Source: UBA2289 sp041677365 (GTDB lineage: Bacteria > Bacillota_I > Bacilli_A > Izemoplasmatales > Hujiaoplasmataceae). From it: a stretch of 6,909 nucleotides of DNA. Shown one piece after another: positions 1 to 6,833 of this stretch. The notes below the pieces were generated by a model. The model made no database searches. It had not been told where the DNA came from and saw nothing but the letters and a program-made list of their open reading frames with translations. Positions within the stretch are counted from its first letter, which is position 1. The number at the start of each line of letters is the position of its first letter. The stretch lies in NCBI GenBank assembly GCA_041677365.1, contig JBAYQC010000078.1, forward strand, positions 1 through 6,909. The letters run 5' to 3'. The position numbers and the translations under genes are program-made.

Positions 1-884
1 GTGCGGGATTTGACAATTTTGATTTTGGAGATATTTTTAGTGCCTTCTTTGGCGGTGGTGGAGGACAAAGAAGTTCATCAAGAGCTTCTAACCGCCCAAG
101 AAAAGGCTCCGATATTCAAAGAAGAATGTCTATTTCATTTGAAGAATCAATTTTTGGAAAAACTGAAAAAGTTAAAATCCCCGTATATGATGAGTGTCAT
201 GTTTGTCACGGCTTAGGAGCTGAAAGCAAAAAAGATATTAAGGTATGTTCTCAATGTGGTGGATCCGGTACAGTTGTTATGGAACAACAAACATTTTTCG
301 GTAGAACTCAAACTCGAGCAACCTGTCCTACTTGTCATGGTACTGGTAAAGAAATTACCAAGAAATGTAATAACTGCAATGGTGAAGGTGTTGAAAGAAT
401 TAATAAGGAAGTCGAAATTAGAGTTCCAAAAGGCATTGAAACTGGACAACAGATTCGTTTAGAAGGATTTGGTAACAAAGGTGCACATGGCGGACCTAAC
501 GGCGATTTATACATTGTTTTTGAAGTTAAACCATCGGAAAAATTCATTCGTGAAGGCGATGATATAATTGTCAATGTACCAATAACCTTTGCCCAAGCTG
601 CATTAGGAGCTGAAATAAAAGTTGATACGGTTTACGGAGCAGTAATGTTTAAAATCCCAGCAGGTACTCAATCTGAAGCGAAGTTTAGATTAAAAGGTAA
701 AGGTGCACCTAATGTCAGAACTAAGCAATTAGGTGATCAACACGTAATTGTAACGGTAATGACTCCACAAAAATTAAGCAATGAACAGAGAAAAATCTTT
801 GAAAACTTACTTAAGATTGAAGATAAAGTTGATTCACCAAAAAATTGGTGGGAACGTTTTAAATCTAATATAAATCGTACATAA
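1..884 (+). CDS. dnaJ: Chaperone protein DnaJ (Hsp40), 5' partial
   Basis: DnaJ is the cytosolic co-chaperone that delivers unfolded clients to DnaK and stimulates its ATPase. The reading frame is open from base 3, so the gene enters from the left edge. The first visible residues (AGFDNFDFGDIFSAFFGGGG) are the end of the Gly/Phe-rich linker. About 85 residues, including the J domain and its HPD motif, should lie outside the window, judging from the usual length of about 375 residues. All four zinc-binding CxxCxG repeats are intact: CHVCHG (195-212), CSQCGG (246-263), CPTCHG (324-341) and CNNCNG (366-383). After them come the two beta-rich substrate-binding domains, with the typical stretches VPKGIETGQQIRLEGFGNKG and GDLYIVFEV. 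The protein ends in a normal short tail (KNWWERFKSNINRT) and a TAA stop. A terminator follows directly, so this is probably the last gene of a heat-shock operon, usually grpE-dnaK-dnaJ. Nothing suggests damage. Family assignment is very secure. Confidence 0.97.
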   Translation, partial: AGFDNFDFGDIFSAFFGGGGGQRSSSRASNRPRKGSDIQRRMSISFEESIFGKTEKVKIPVYDECHVCHGLGAESKKDIKVCSQCGGSGTVVMEQQTFFGRTQTRATCPTCHGTGKEITKKCNNCNGEGVERINKEVEIRVPKGIETGQQIRLEGFGNKGAHGGPNGDLYIVFEVKPSEKFIREGDDIIVNVPITFAQAALGAEIKVDTVYGAVMFKIPAGTQSEAKFRLKGKGAPNVRTKQLGDQHVIVTVMTPQKLSNEQRKIFENLLKIEDKVDSPKNWWERFKSNINRT

Positions 885-903
885 ATTGTAAAATAATTCA
901 TTT

Positions 904-940
904 AAAAGGCAGAAAAATTTCCTGCCTTTTTTCTTTTTTT
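904..940 (+). terminator. Rho-independent terminator of dnaJ
   Basis: A perfect 9-bp stem, AAAAGGCAG (904-912) with CTGCCTTTT (922-930), encloses a 9-nt loop and is followed by TTCTTTTTTT (931-940). It lies 20 bases after the dnaJ stop. It should separate the chaperone operon from the downstream padR-jet operon. On the opposite strand the tail is only about four T residues, so it is chiefly a rightward terminator. Confidence 0.92.
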
Positions 941-970
941 TAAAAAAAATAAAAAATTTTGTCTTTTCTA

Positions 971-1000
971 TTTACAAACTTATATGTTATGAGTTATAAT
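971..1000 (+). promoter_or_regulatory. Sigma-A-type promoter of the padR-jetABC operon
   Basis: TTTACA (971-976, one mismatch from TTGACA) is followed after 18 bases by a perfect TATAAT (995-1000). Transcription would start near 1006-1008, giving a leader of about 85 nt before padR. It is the best promoter match in the gap between the dnaJ terminator and padR. Other -10-like strings occur in this AT-rich stretch but lack a convincing -35 box. The assignment is inferred from consensus only. Confidence 0.75.
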
Positions 1001-1024
1001 ATAAACATGTTATATATAAACATG
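984..1024 (+). promoter_or_regulatory. Candidate PadR operator overlapping the -10 box and start site
   Basis: Half-sites ATGTT at 984-988 and 1007-1011 and AACAT at 1004-1008 and 1019-1023 alternate across the core promoter. The clearest unit is CATGTT-N7-AACATG (1006-1024). PadR-family repressors typically bind inverted ATGT/ACAT sites with about 8-10 bases between the arms, and they often autoregulate. Here ATGT-N9-ACAT fits that pattern. The position, over the -10 box and predicted start, suits repression by blocking RNA polymerase. The link to the PadR protein encoded next is an inference, and chance palindromes are common in such AT-rich DNA. Confidence 0.55.
999..1024 (+). repeat. 11-bp direct repeat ATATAAACATG, two copies 15 bp apart
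   Basis: ATATAAACATG occurs identically at 999-1009 and 1014-1024. The bases just before and after the copies differ, so the repeat unit is exactly 11 bp. It sits at and just downstream of the predicted transcription start and provides the right-hand AACATG arms of the candidate operator. It could allow two repressor dimers to bind side by side, or it may be simple-sequence drift. Confidence 0.7.
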
Positions 1025-1075
1025 ATATCAATAAAATGATTATGTATAAAAAGACAATATATAACGAGATTATAT

Positions 1076-1085
1076 AAAGGGGGTG
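1076..1085 (+). promoter_or_regulatory. Ribosome binding site that fixes the padR start
   Basis: AAAGGGGGTG matches nine of ten positions of the ideal AAAGGAGGTG. It leaves 5 nt to ATG 1091. The in-frame GTG at 1085 overlaps this site and therefore cannot be the start. Confidence 0.85.
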
Positions 1086-1090
1086 TGATA

Positions 1091-1441
1091 ATGACTAACT
1101 CTGGCGAATACGTAAGAGGATTTACTGATTATATAATCTTATCAATTCTTTCGAAATTTGATAGTTACGGTTATGAAATGTCTCGGATTATTGAGTCTGT
1201 AAGCGAAAATAATATTCAATTAACTGAAGCTACTTTATATATAGCTTTAAAGCGATTGTTAAAAGATGGTAAAATTAGTTCCTATAGTGGAAAGAACAAA
1301 AAGGGTATGAGTAGACGTTATTATCAAATCACTCCTGAAGGGAAGAAGTCTTTAAGAACATTCCGTAAAGATTGGATTTGGATTGAAAATACACTTTCTG
1401 CCTTAGTAGGTGGAAATTTTGATTATTATCGAGAAAGTTAG
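1091..1441 (+). CDS. PadR-family transcriptional regulator
   Basis: This 116-residue protein is a small winged-helix DNA-binding repressor of the PadR type. Residues 10-90 show the family pattern: a first helix (TDYIILSILSKFDSYGYEMS), then ILxxLxxxxxxGYEM-type spacing, a recognition helix region (LTEATLYIALKRLLKDGKI) and the wing with GMSRRYYQITPEGKKSL. The last about 30 residues form the short helix used by PadR-s1 proteins for dimerisation. PadR proteins usually repress their own operon and sometimes a neighbouring transporter or enzyme, and a ligand or stress often relieves the repression. This gene is the first in the operon, downstream of a promoter containing ATGT/ACAT repeats, with jetA starting 11 bases after its stop. 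It is therefore probably the switch controlling the jet genes. The ligand cannot be read from the sequence. The start is ATG 1091, not GTG 1085, because of the ribosome binding site. Confidence 0.93.
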   Translation: MTNSGEYVRGFTDYIILSILSKFDSYGYEMSRIIESVSENNIQLTEATLYIALKRLLKDGKISSYSGKNKKGMSRRYYQITPEGKKSLRTFRKDWIWIENTLSALVGGNFDYYRES

Positions 1442-1448
1442 GATGTGA
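1440..1448 (+). promoter_or_regulatory. Ribosome binding site of jetA, overlapping the padR stop
   Basis: AGGATGTGA matches AGGAGGTGA at eight of nine positions and overlaps the padR TAG stop (1439-1441). It gives ATG 1453 the same spacing as the padR start has to its own site. ATG 1450 would lie only one base beyond it. Translation of jetA is probably coupled to padR. Confidence 0.75.
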
Positions 1449-1452
1449 GATG

Positions 1453-2850
1453 ATGAATATATTTGAAATTGTTCCAAGGCAATTCTTCAGTGTTTTATCA
1501 AGTAAAAATCAAGAAATATATGTCTCTTGTATTTTAGAAATTTTTAAAGTATATGAACAAGGATCAATTCTTGGAGTTGATAAGAATATTGCTAAACAAG
1601 CCATAGTTGATTACTTGGATATTAATCCACTGCTTGAAGAACTTGATGAGGAAAATGAGACTGAAATGACAAATCGTGATCGAGCTAATCAAATTCTAAG
1701 ACGTTTGGAAGAATGTGAATGGATTGACATAGATGTAAATAACGATTATGAAGAGATTCTTAACTTCCGCGATTATGCAATTACTATAATTGAAGCGCTA
1801 AAAGAAATTGGTGCAGATAGTTATTACGGAGAAGACACAGAAATCAATGAGTTTAGAGGCTATATTTTTACAGTTTACTCATTGCTAAGTAATGATCAGG
1901 GTGAGTATGGATTAACAATTGATCAAGTTTATAAGAATACTGTTGCTTTTATTAGAGAAATTAGAAAACTTGATTCGAGATTAAAATACTATATCAAAAG
2001 CATTGTTGATAATTCAGAAATAAAAGACCTAATTAATCTTTTAGTTAATTACAAAGTTGAACTTGTCGATCAAGCTTATCGTAGATTAAAAACTAGTGAT
2101 AATATCAATAAATATCGAAATGAAATTGTGAAACGACTTGAAGAATATCAACAAAATCCTTTGATAATGGAAATGGTTTCCAAGGAGTTTTTGATTAAAA
2201 ATCATAATGACCATGATGTAGCTTTGATGCAAGCTAACAAAAAAATTGATGATATTATTGATATTTATAACTCGATTTCTTATATTATCGATGAAATTGA
2301 CAATAAAAATAAAATTTATGTCAATACGACAATTGCCAAGATTAAATTTTTATTATCAGATGATGAGAATGTCATTACGAAACTAACGAGAATTCTTAAA
2401 TTTACCGCAGATGGAATTAAATCAAGAAAAACGTCAAAAGTACTAAGTGAAATTGAACCGCTTTTTAACATTAATTCCTATACCCAAGTGTCGCAAAAAT
2501 CAATCTATACACCAAGGGGTATATACAAACATGCTGAAGCACAGTATCTAGTAGAAAACGCAGAAGAAATGGATAGAAAGCTTCAAGATGAGTTCTATAA
2601 TGAGTTTGAAACAAATTATTCAGAAGATGTAATCATGAAATATTTACGTAATTACTTTAAAAAGAACAAAACAATTAAAGCATCAGAGATTCTACGCGAT
2701 GACATGAGTGATGAAGCTATTGTAAGGTTGCTTTATATATTGGTTTATGCCGGTGAAGAGCTCAATTACTCAATTAATCAGTTAGAAGAAAAAATAAATA
2801 TTGAACGTTTTGATATGATAGATTTTGAAATAGTAAGGGGGTATCAATAA
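1453..2850 (+). CDS. jetA: Wadjet protein JetA, DUF5716 type (kleisin, MukF-like)
   Basis: This 465-residue protein resembles the JetA family of Firmicute Wadjet systems (DUF5716). Such proteins act as the kleisin that bridges the two heads of the SMC-like ATPase JetC and holds JetB. The opening MNIFEIVPRQFFSVLSSKNQ is typical of the family. Residues about 38-120 look like a winged helix, ending in the segment NRDRANQILRRLEECEWIDI followed by a DYEEILNFRDYAI-type stretch. The middle (about 150-350) is charged and helical, as expected for the kleisin bundle. Residues about 385-465 (SEDVIMKYLRNYFKKNKTIK and onward) fit a C-terminal winged helix that would cap a JetC head. No enzymatic motif or membrane segment is visible. 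Start ATG 1453 is preferred over ATG 1450 because of ribosome binding site spacing. The stop lies two bases before jetB. The family call comes from recognition and operon position; the domain limits are estimates. Confidence 0.87.
   Translation: MNIFEIVPRQFFSVLSSKNQEIYVSCILEIFKVYEQGSILGVDKNIAKQAIVDYLDINPLLEELDEENETEMTNRDRANQILRRLEECEWIDIDVNNDYEEILNFRDYAITIIEALKEIGADSYYGEDTEINEFRGYIFTVYSLLSNDQGEYGLTIDQVYKNTVAFIREIRKLDSRLKYYIKSIVDNSEIKDLINLLVNYKVELVDQAYRRLKTSDNINKYRNEIVKRLEEYQQNPLIMEMVSKEFLIKNHNDHDVALMQANKKIDDIIDIYNSISYIIDEIDNKNKIYVNTTIAKIKFLLSDDENVITKLTRILKFTADGIKSRKTSKVLSEIEPLFNINSYTQVSQKSIYTPRGIYKHAEAQYLVENAEEMDRKLQDEFYNEFETNYSEDVIMKYLRNYFKKNKTIKASEILRDDMSDEAIVRLLYILVYAGEELNYSINQLEEKINIERFDMIDFEIVRGYQ
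2835..2842 (+). promoter_or_regulatory. Ribosome binding site of jetB inside the jetA 3' end
   Basis: AAGGGGGT matches AAGGAGGT at seven of eight positions. It lies within the last jetA codons, 10 bases before ATG 2853, a slightly longer spacing than for the other genes of the operon. No closer in-frame start exists. Confidence 0.75.
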
Positions 2851-2852
2851 TA

Positions 2853-3464
2853 ATGATATTAGAAAAATACGAAGAATTTAATCAAGGACAAAAACAATTG
2901 TTTGCAAAAACATGCTTAAGATTATTACAAAATAGTTTTATTGCTCGCGATAAAGATGATAACAAAGAAATGTATTATTTCTTGTTAAGCTTTAAGAGTT
3001 ATTTTGATGAGTATTTTGATGTGATGAACTTTGAAATTGTTTTAGACAGAGAAGTGGGTGCGGTTCAATTGATAAACCGCGATGGTTCAAATCTTTTAAG
3101 GCTTAATAAAGAAGAAACCCTGGTACTCCTAATCTTAAGAATATTGTATCATCAACATTTAATGCGAACCTCAATTAATGACAATGTCGTAATCAAAGTA
3201 GATGAAATCCATCAGTATTATGATTCTCTAGAATTAAAAAAGAAGATTAATAAAACTGATTTAGTCAAAATTCTTAGAACCTATCGCAGGTTAAATTTAC
3301 TTGAATCTCTAGGTGATATAACTAAAGCCAATACCAGAATAGTTGTTTATCCCACTGTCCTATTAGCGATAAACACACAAGCGATTAATGATGTTTACAA
3401 CATTATTGGAAATATTGAAGATCGAAATGAAGGTGATCTAAATGAAGAAACTTACGAAAGTTAG
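2853..3464 (+). CDS. jetB: Wadjet protein JetB, DUF4194 family (MukE/MksE-like)
   Basis: This 203-residue protein is of the DUF4194 type, the small tandem winged-helix (KITE) subunit that dimerises, binds the kleisin JetA and helps clamp DNA. Family-like features include YYFLLSFKSYFDEYF (about residues 42-56), then a beta segment (VLDREVGAVQLIN) and NKEETLVLLILRILYHQ from residue 85, the most typical stretch of the family. A second winged helix spans about 130-175 (KINKTDLVKILRTYRRLNLL and the strand RIVVYPTVLLAI). The length of about 200 residues is normal. It follows jetA by two bases, and its last 23 bases overlap jetC in another frame, so the three subunits are likely made in a fixed ratio. 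The acidic tail (EDRNEGDLNEETYES) is partly imposed by the overlap. The assignment is strong because gene order and neighbours agree. Confidence 0.9.
   Translation: MILEKYEEFNQGQKQLFAKTCLRLLQNSFIARDKDDNKEMYYFLLSFKSYFDEYFDVMNFEIVLDREVGAVQLINRDGSNLLRLNKEETLVLLILRILYHQHLMRTSINDNVVIKVDEIHQYYDSLELKKKINKTDLVKILRTYRRLNLLESLGDITKANTRIVVYPTVLLAINTQAINDVYNIIGNIEDRNEGDLNEETYES
3430..3438 (+). promoter_or_regulatory. Near-perfect ribosome binding site of jetC inside jetB
   Basis: AGGTGATC (3431-3438) is an uninterrupted 8-base match to the complement of the 16S 3' end, ending 3 nt before ATG 3442. It is the longest unbroken match in the operon and confirms the jetC start within the jetB coding region. 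Confidence 0.85.
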
Positions 3465-6400
3465 ATTGATAAATTGGCATTATTTTGCTAATGAGACAAT
3501 TTACATAAAAAACAATACATTGATAACCGGACAAAACGCCACTGGAAAATCTACAATCGTTGACGCTATTGCCTTTGTTTTGACAGCGGGCGATCAAATT
3601 TTCAATATCGCAGCTAATGAAAAAAGTAAACGTGATTTAAGAGGATACGTTAAGTGTAAACTCGGTACTGACAATCAAGAGTATTTAAGAGAAAATGACT
3701 CAACAGGACATATAGCCTTAGAATTTTATGATGAAACTAAAGAAAAATATTTTACTATTGGTACAGTTATTGATGTCTTTGGTGAAGTTTTAAGTCCCAA
3801 GGTAATATTTTACGAATACGCTGAGGCTATGACTGAATCTTTATTTATCGATGATGAAGGTCTAATTTTAACAACAGTAAATTTCAAAAAAACCAAACAA
3901 GCTAAAAGAGTTTTTTTAACTAGAAGAGAAGCGAAACTAGCATTTAGGTCTCTGTTTGGCTCAGTAAATGAAAATTACTTTTCGCTCCTACCTAAAGCTT
4001 TAGCTTTTAAACCCATACCCGATGTTAAAGACTTTATTTATCGATATCTTTTAGAAGAGAAAGAGTTAGATGTTGAACCGATTAAAGAATCAATTCATGC
4101 TTACCGAGATTTAGAAGCTACTTTAAAAATTATTAAAACGAAAATTCACGATTTAGATGAAATCAAACATGTTTATGAAGAAATTAAAAATAATCAAGGT
4201 CAAAAAGAATTTTATGAATATTTCTTGAAACTGTTAGAAGTAGAAACATTAAAGTCTAAAACTGAAAATGTTAATAAAAAACTTGAAAAAATTTCTATTG
4301 CCAAGGAACAAAACCAACAATTAATTGATGATATTAAAAACCAACTTGATATTCTTGATGAAAGATCAAAAGAAATTTACTCAATGTTATCAAATAACGA
4401 AACTTTTAAAGCAACGGAAATATTTGATAAAGAAATAACTGAGTTAAATAAAAAAATTGATCATCAAGTAGAACTTCGTAACTTAGCAAAATCAAGAGTT
4501 AAGAAGATGAAGCAGATCATTAATGAGCTTAAGACGGAATATGATGATAAAGTTTACAGTGATTTGGTTAAGATTGATTTAGATAATATAAACGACGAGA
4601 ACTACGAAGATCAAAAACTAAAACTTATTACTATTAATAAGTCTTTGAAACAAAAAGAAGATGAAAATAAAGTAAAGCTTGGTAAGCAGCAACATATTCT
4701 AGAGGATGTCGTAAGAGAAATTAACGAAGTATACTTAACTCTTAAAGACTTGGATAATAATCAATTAAGATATAATCCAATGATTAAAAGACTACAAGCT
4801 AAGATTGAAGAAGGAGTGTTGAAGCGTTACGGGAAAGAAATAAAAGTGCATATTCTCTGTGAACTATTAGAAATAACTGACAGTGAATGGGCAGATACAA
4901 TTGAAGATTACTTAGGTCAACAAAGATTCAATTTAATAGTTGAACCAAGATACTTTGACGAAGCACTGATGATTTATAATCAAGTAAAACAAAGCATGGA
5001 TATTTATGGAATCGGATTAGTTAACACTAAAAAAATCCAACATTTCACCGATTGTAGGGATAATTCTCTAGCATCAATAATCACTTCTGATAATATTGAT
5101 GCCGTTCATTATATCAACATGACATGTGGTAACTTAATTATGGTAGATGAAGTTACCGATTTAGAAAAATATCCTCAAGCAATAACAAAAAGCGGAATGG
5201 TATATCGCTCTTATACGGTCAGAAGTCTATATAATAAAACTGAAAAACCATTTATTGGTAAGAAAGCCAGAGAATCCCAACTAGAAAATTGGCGAATCAA
5301 AGCAAAAGAATTAAAAGAAAAACATCAAATTGTTTCAAATAGAATTCAGTTAATAAATGAAGAAAATCAAGCGCTTTACAGTTTGAATCTTGAAAGCTTT
5401 ATCAACACTTTGAAGAACTACTATTCCTTAGATAGTTTAAAAGCCAAGAGAATCAACCTTGTGGAAAAAAAGAAAAATATACCACAAGAAAGTTTAGAAG
5501 AATTAAGAACTGAATATGAAGATGTAAAAGAAGAAATCAATGCCTATACCATCAATCGACAAAAGGCTGATCAAAAACAAGGACGTTTAGAAAGTGATGA
5601 ACTTAAATCTCACGAAGAATTGCTTGAAATCGAAAATTCGATAGAATCAATCAATAAGACATTGTCAGCAAAAGATAATGTTGTGATTAAAAAAGAAGCT
5701 AAAGAATTATATGATTTAGAGATGAAAAAGATTGGTAATATCAATAATATTTTCGCTATTTATCAAGAGAAAATACAATCTGAATTAAACAATATCATCA
5801 ACTTAGAAGATTCTTTAAAGTCTAAACAGATTCACTATACATCAAAATATAATTTAAGTTATATGTACGGTGTAGAACATATTGATGAATATTTAGATGA
5901 GTTAAACAAATTGGTTAAGTCAGAACTTGTTAAATATGAAACTAAAGTTAGAGAAGCCAGAGAAACAGCAGAAAGACTCTTTAAAGAAGATTTCATTGCT
6001 AAACTCAGAGATTACATTATATCGGCACAAGATGAAATTCAAAAGATTAATTCTACATTAAAATCAATTCATTTTGGTGATGATACATATGAATTTATCT
6101 TTCCTAAAAGCAAAGAATATGGTGATTATTATGATATGGTACTTAGTGATGAATCGCTAAAAACTGGGGAAGAAATCTTTAATTATGATTTTGAAAAGAA
6201 ATATCAAAGACAGCTTGAAGAACTATTTGTAAATCTAGCGTCAGAAGATCTTAATTCTCAAGGGTCAGTCAATAAATTTACTGATTATAGAACGTATATG
6301 GATTATGATATCGCCATCAGCAACACTGCTGGTGAAAGATATTTATATTCAAAAGTCTTTAAAGAAAAATCAGGTGGAGAAACCCAAGTTCCATTCTATG

Positions 6401-6681
6401 TAGCTACACTAGCATCTTTTGTGAGAGTTTTTGAACAAGCACAAAGAGGCGTTAGTCATGATTCTATCGGGTTGATTTTATTTGATGAAGTATTTGATAA
6501 GATGGACACTTCAAGAATCAAAGCAATGATGAAATTCATCAAACAATTACCTGTTCAAATTTTACTTGCTACACCACCTCAAAAAATGGACGTTCTATCG
6601 AGATACACGGATACAACAATCGTAACTTTGCGAGATGGTAAAAGCGCTAGAGCTTATGAAGTTGTTAAAACAGATATTTAA
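3442..6681 (+). CDS. jetC: Wadjet protein JetC, SMC-like ATPase (MukB/MksB type)
   Basis: This 1079-residue protein is the motor of the complex. It binds and hydrolyses ATP between two heads and moves DNA, as SMC proteins do. The N-terminal half-head has Walker A GQNATGKST (residues 30-38) after the strand NNTLIT. The JetC-type segment PDVKDFIYRYLLEEKELDVE lies at about 193-212. Long coiled coils run from about 220 to 460 and 617 to 880. Between them, a globular hinge (about 462-617, RYGKEIKVHILCELL to QLENWRIK) lets two copies dimerise. The C-terminal half-head carries the signature KSGGETQ (976-982), Walker B LILFDE (1011-1016, catalytic Glu 1016) and D-loop FDKMD (1018-1022). The region where most SMC proteins have the H-loop histidine reads LLATPP (1041-1046) instead, which I believe is usual for this COG4913-like family. 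All ATPase motifs are intact, so the protein should be active. It is full length, and a terminator begins in its stop codon. Confidence 0.94.
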   Translation: MKKLTKVRLINWHYFANETIYIKNNTLITGQNATGKSTIVDAIAFVLTAGDQIFNIAANEKSKRDLRGYVKCKLGTDNQEYLRENDSTGHIALEFYDETKEKYFTIGTVIDVFGEVLSPKVIFYEYAEAMTESLFIDDEGLILTTVNFKKTKQAKRVFLTRREAKLAFRSLFGSVNENYFSLLPKALAFKPIPDVKDFIYRYLLEEKELDVEPIKESIHAYRDLEATLKIIKTKIHDLDEIKHVYEEIKNNQGQKEFYEYFLKLLEVETLKSKTENVNKKLEKISIAKEQNQQLIDDIKNQLDILDERSKEIYSMLSNNETFKATEIFDKEITELNKKIDHQVELRNLAKSRVKKMKQIINELKTEYDDKVYSDLVKIDLDNINDENYEDQKLKLITINKSLKQKEDENKVKLGKQQHILEDVVREINEVYLTLKDLDNNQLRYNPMIKRLQAKIEEGVLKRYGKEIKVHILCELLEITDSEWADTIEDYLGQQRFNLIVEPRYFDEALMIYNQVKQSMDIYGIGLVNTKKIQHFTDCRDNSLASIITSDNIDAVHYINMTCGNLIMVDEVTDLEKYPQAITKSGMVYRSYTVRSLYNKTEKPFIGKKARESQLENWRIKAKELKEKHQIVSNRIQLINEENQALYSLNLESFINTLKNYYSLDSLKAKRINLVEKKKNIPQESLEELRTEYEDVKEEINAYTINRQKADQKQGRLESDELKSHEELLEIENSIESINKTLSAKDNVVIKKEAKELYDLEMKKIGNINNIFAIYQEKIQSELNNIINLEDSLKSKQIHYTSKYNLSYMYGVEHIDEYLDELNKLVKSELVKYETKVREARETAERLFKEDFIAKLRDYIISAQDEIQKINSTLKSIHFGDDTYEFIFPKSKEYGDYYDMVLSDESLKTGEEIFNYDFEKKYQRQLEELFVNLASEDLNSQGSVNKFTDYRTYMDYDIAISNTAGERYLYSKVFKEKSGGETQVPFYVATLASFVRVFEQAQRGVSHDSIGLILFDEVFDKMDTSRIKAMMKFIKQLPVQILLATPPQKMDVLSRYTDTTIVTLRDGKSARAYEVVKTDI

Positions 6682-6706
6682 AAAACCGAAGAAATTCGGT
6701 TTTTTT
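6680..6706. terminator. Rho-independent terminator at the end of jetC, bidirectional
   Basis: A perfect 11-bp stem, AAAAAACCGAA (6680-6690) with TTCGGTTTTTT (6695-6705), is closed by a GAAA tetraloop (GNRA type). The left arm starts inside the jetC TAA stop (6679-6681). The A tract on one side and T tract on the other let it act in both directions. It ends the padR-jetABC operon, so no fourth jet gene appears to be co-transcribed. Confidence 0.93.
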
Positions 6707-6713
6707 CTGCAAA

Positions 6714-6754
6714 AAAAAGGTTGTAATAAGAACGGTTTCTTGTTAAACTTTTTT
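6714..6754. terminator. Second long A/U-flanked hairpin, possible backup terminator
   Basis: The inner stem TAATAAGAA (6724-6732) pairs with TTCTTGTTA (6737-6745), with one G-T wobble and loop CGGT. After a bulged G6723, the outer stem AAAAAGGTT (6714-6722) pairs with AACTTTTTT (6746-6754), with one more wobble. It is mostly A-T pairs and so weaker than the preceding hairpin. The A run on the left and T run on the right suit termination in either direction. Confidence 0.5.
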
Positions 6755-6765
6755 AGAGAGAGAAT

Positions 6766-6813
6766 AAAAAAAGCCAACTATTAAAGAAAAGATAATTTCA
6801 TAGATAATAGTTG
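6766..6813 (-). terminator. Candidate leftward terminator, 9-bp inverted repeat plus T tract
   Basis: CAACTATTA (6775-6783) and TAATAGTTG (6805-6813) form a perfect 9-bp stem with a 21-nt loop. Read on the minus strand, the stem is followed by GC and seven T residues (6772-6766). The stem has only three G-C pairs and the loop is long, so it would be weak. It would serve a gene entering from the right on the minus strand. Confidence 0.35.
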
Positions 6814-6833
6814 AGAACATATTAAGGCATATC

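Noticed and set aside
1..216. Open frame of 71 codons starting at base 1 with GTG
   Set aside because: It overlaps dnaJ in another frame and has no family resemblance. The DnaJ frame continues upstream to base 3 with the Gly/Phe-rich region and is clearly the real gene.
213..574. Two minus-strand open frames inside dnaJ
   Set aside because: They are reverse-strand shadows of the dnaJ coding sequence, with no ribosome binding site or promoter and no recognisable protein.
1085..1090. GTG start for the PadR gene
   Set aside because: The GTG is part of the ribosome binding site itself. ATG 1091 has proper spacing.
885..1090. tRNA, riboswitch or small RNA gene in the spacer upstream of padR
   Set aside because: Apart from the terminator, promoter and half-site repeats, I see no cloverleaf or conserved structured element. 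The leader of about 85 nt is almost entirely A and T.
1450..1452. ATG 1450 as the jetA start
   Set aside because: It lies only one base after the AGGATGTGA site, while ATG 1453 has the same spacing as padR. The difference is one residue, so the alternative is not excluded.
3403..3597. Minus-strand open frame across the jetB/jetC junction
   Set aside because: It lies wholly opposite two well-supported genes and has no start signal or recognisable protein.
3442..6681. JetC as a classical Smc, RecN or Rad50 protein, or as true enterobacterial MukB
   Set aside because: It is too short for MukB (about 1480 residues), lacks a Rad50 zinc hook motif in the hinge, and its jetA/jetB neighbours and the LLATPP segment fit the JetC/MksB type.
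1..6681. Use of TGA as tryptophan (mycoplasma code 4)
   Set aside because: All eight Trp codons I found in the five genes are TGG, and no in-frame TGA interrupts them, which is unlikely in such AT-rich DNA under code 4.
6595..6777. Minus-strand 60-codon open frame at the jetC end
   Set aside because: It runs through the strong terminator hairpins and the jetC C-terminus, and its Phe/Lys-rich product reflects the A and T tracts.
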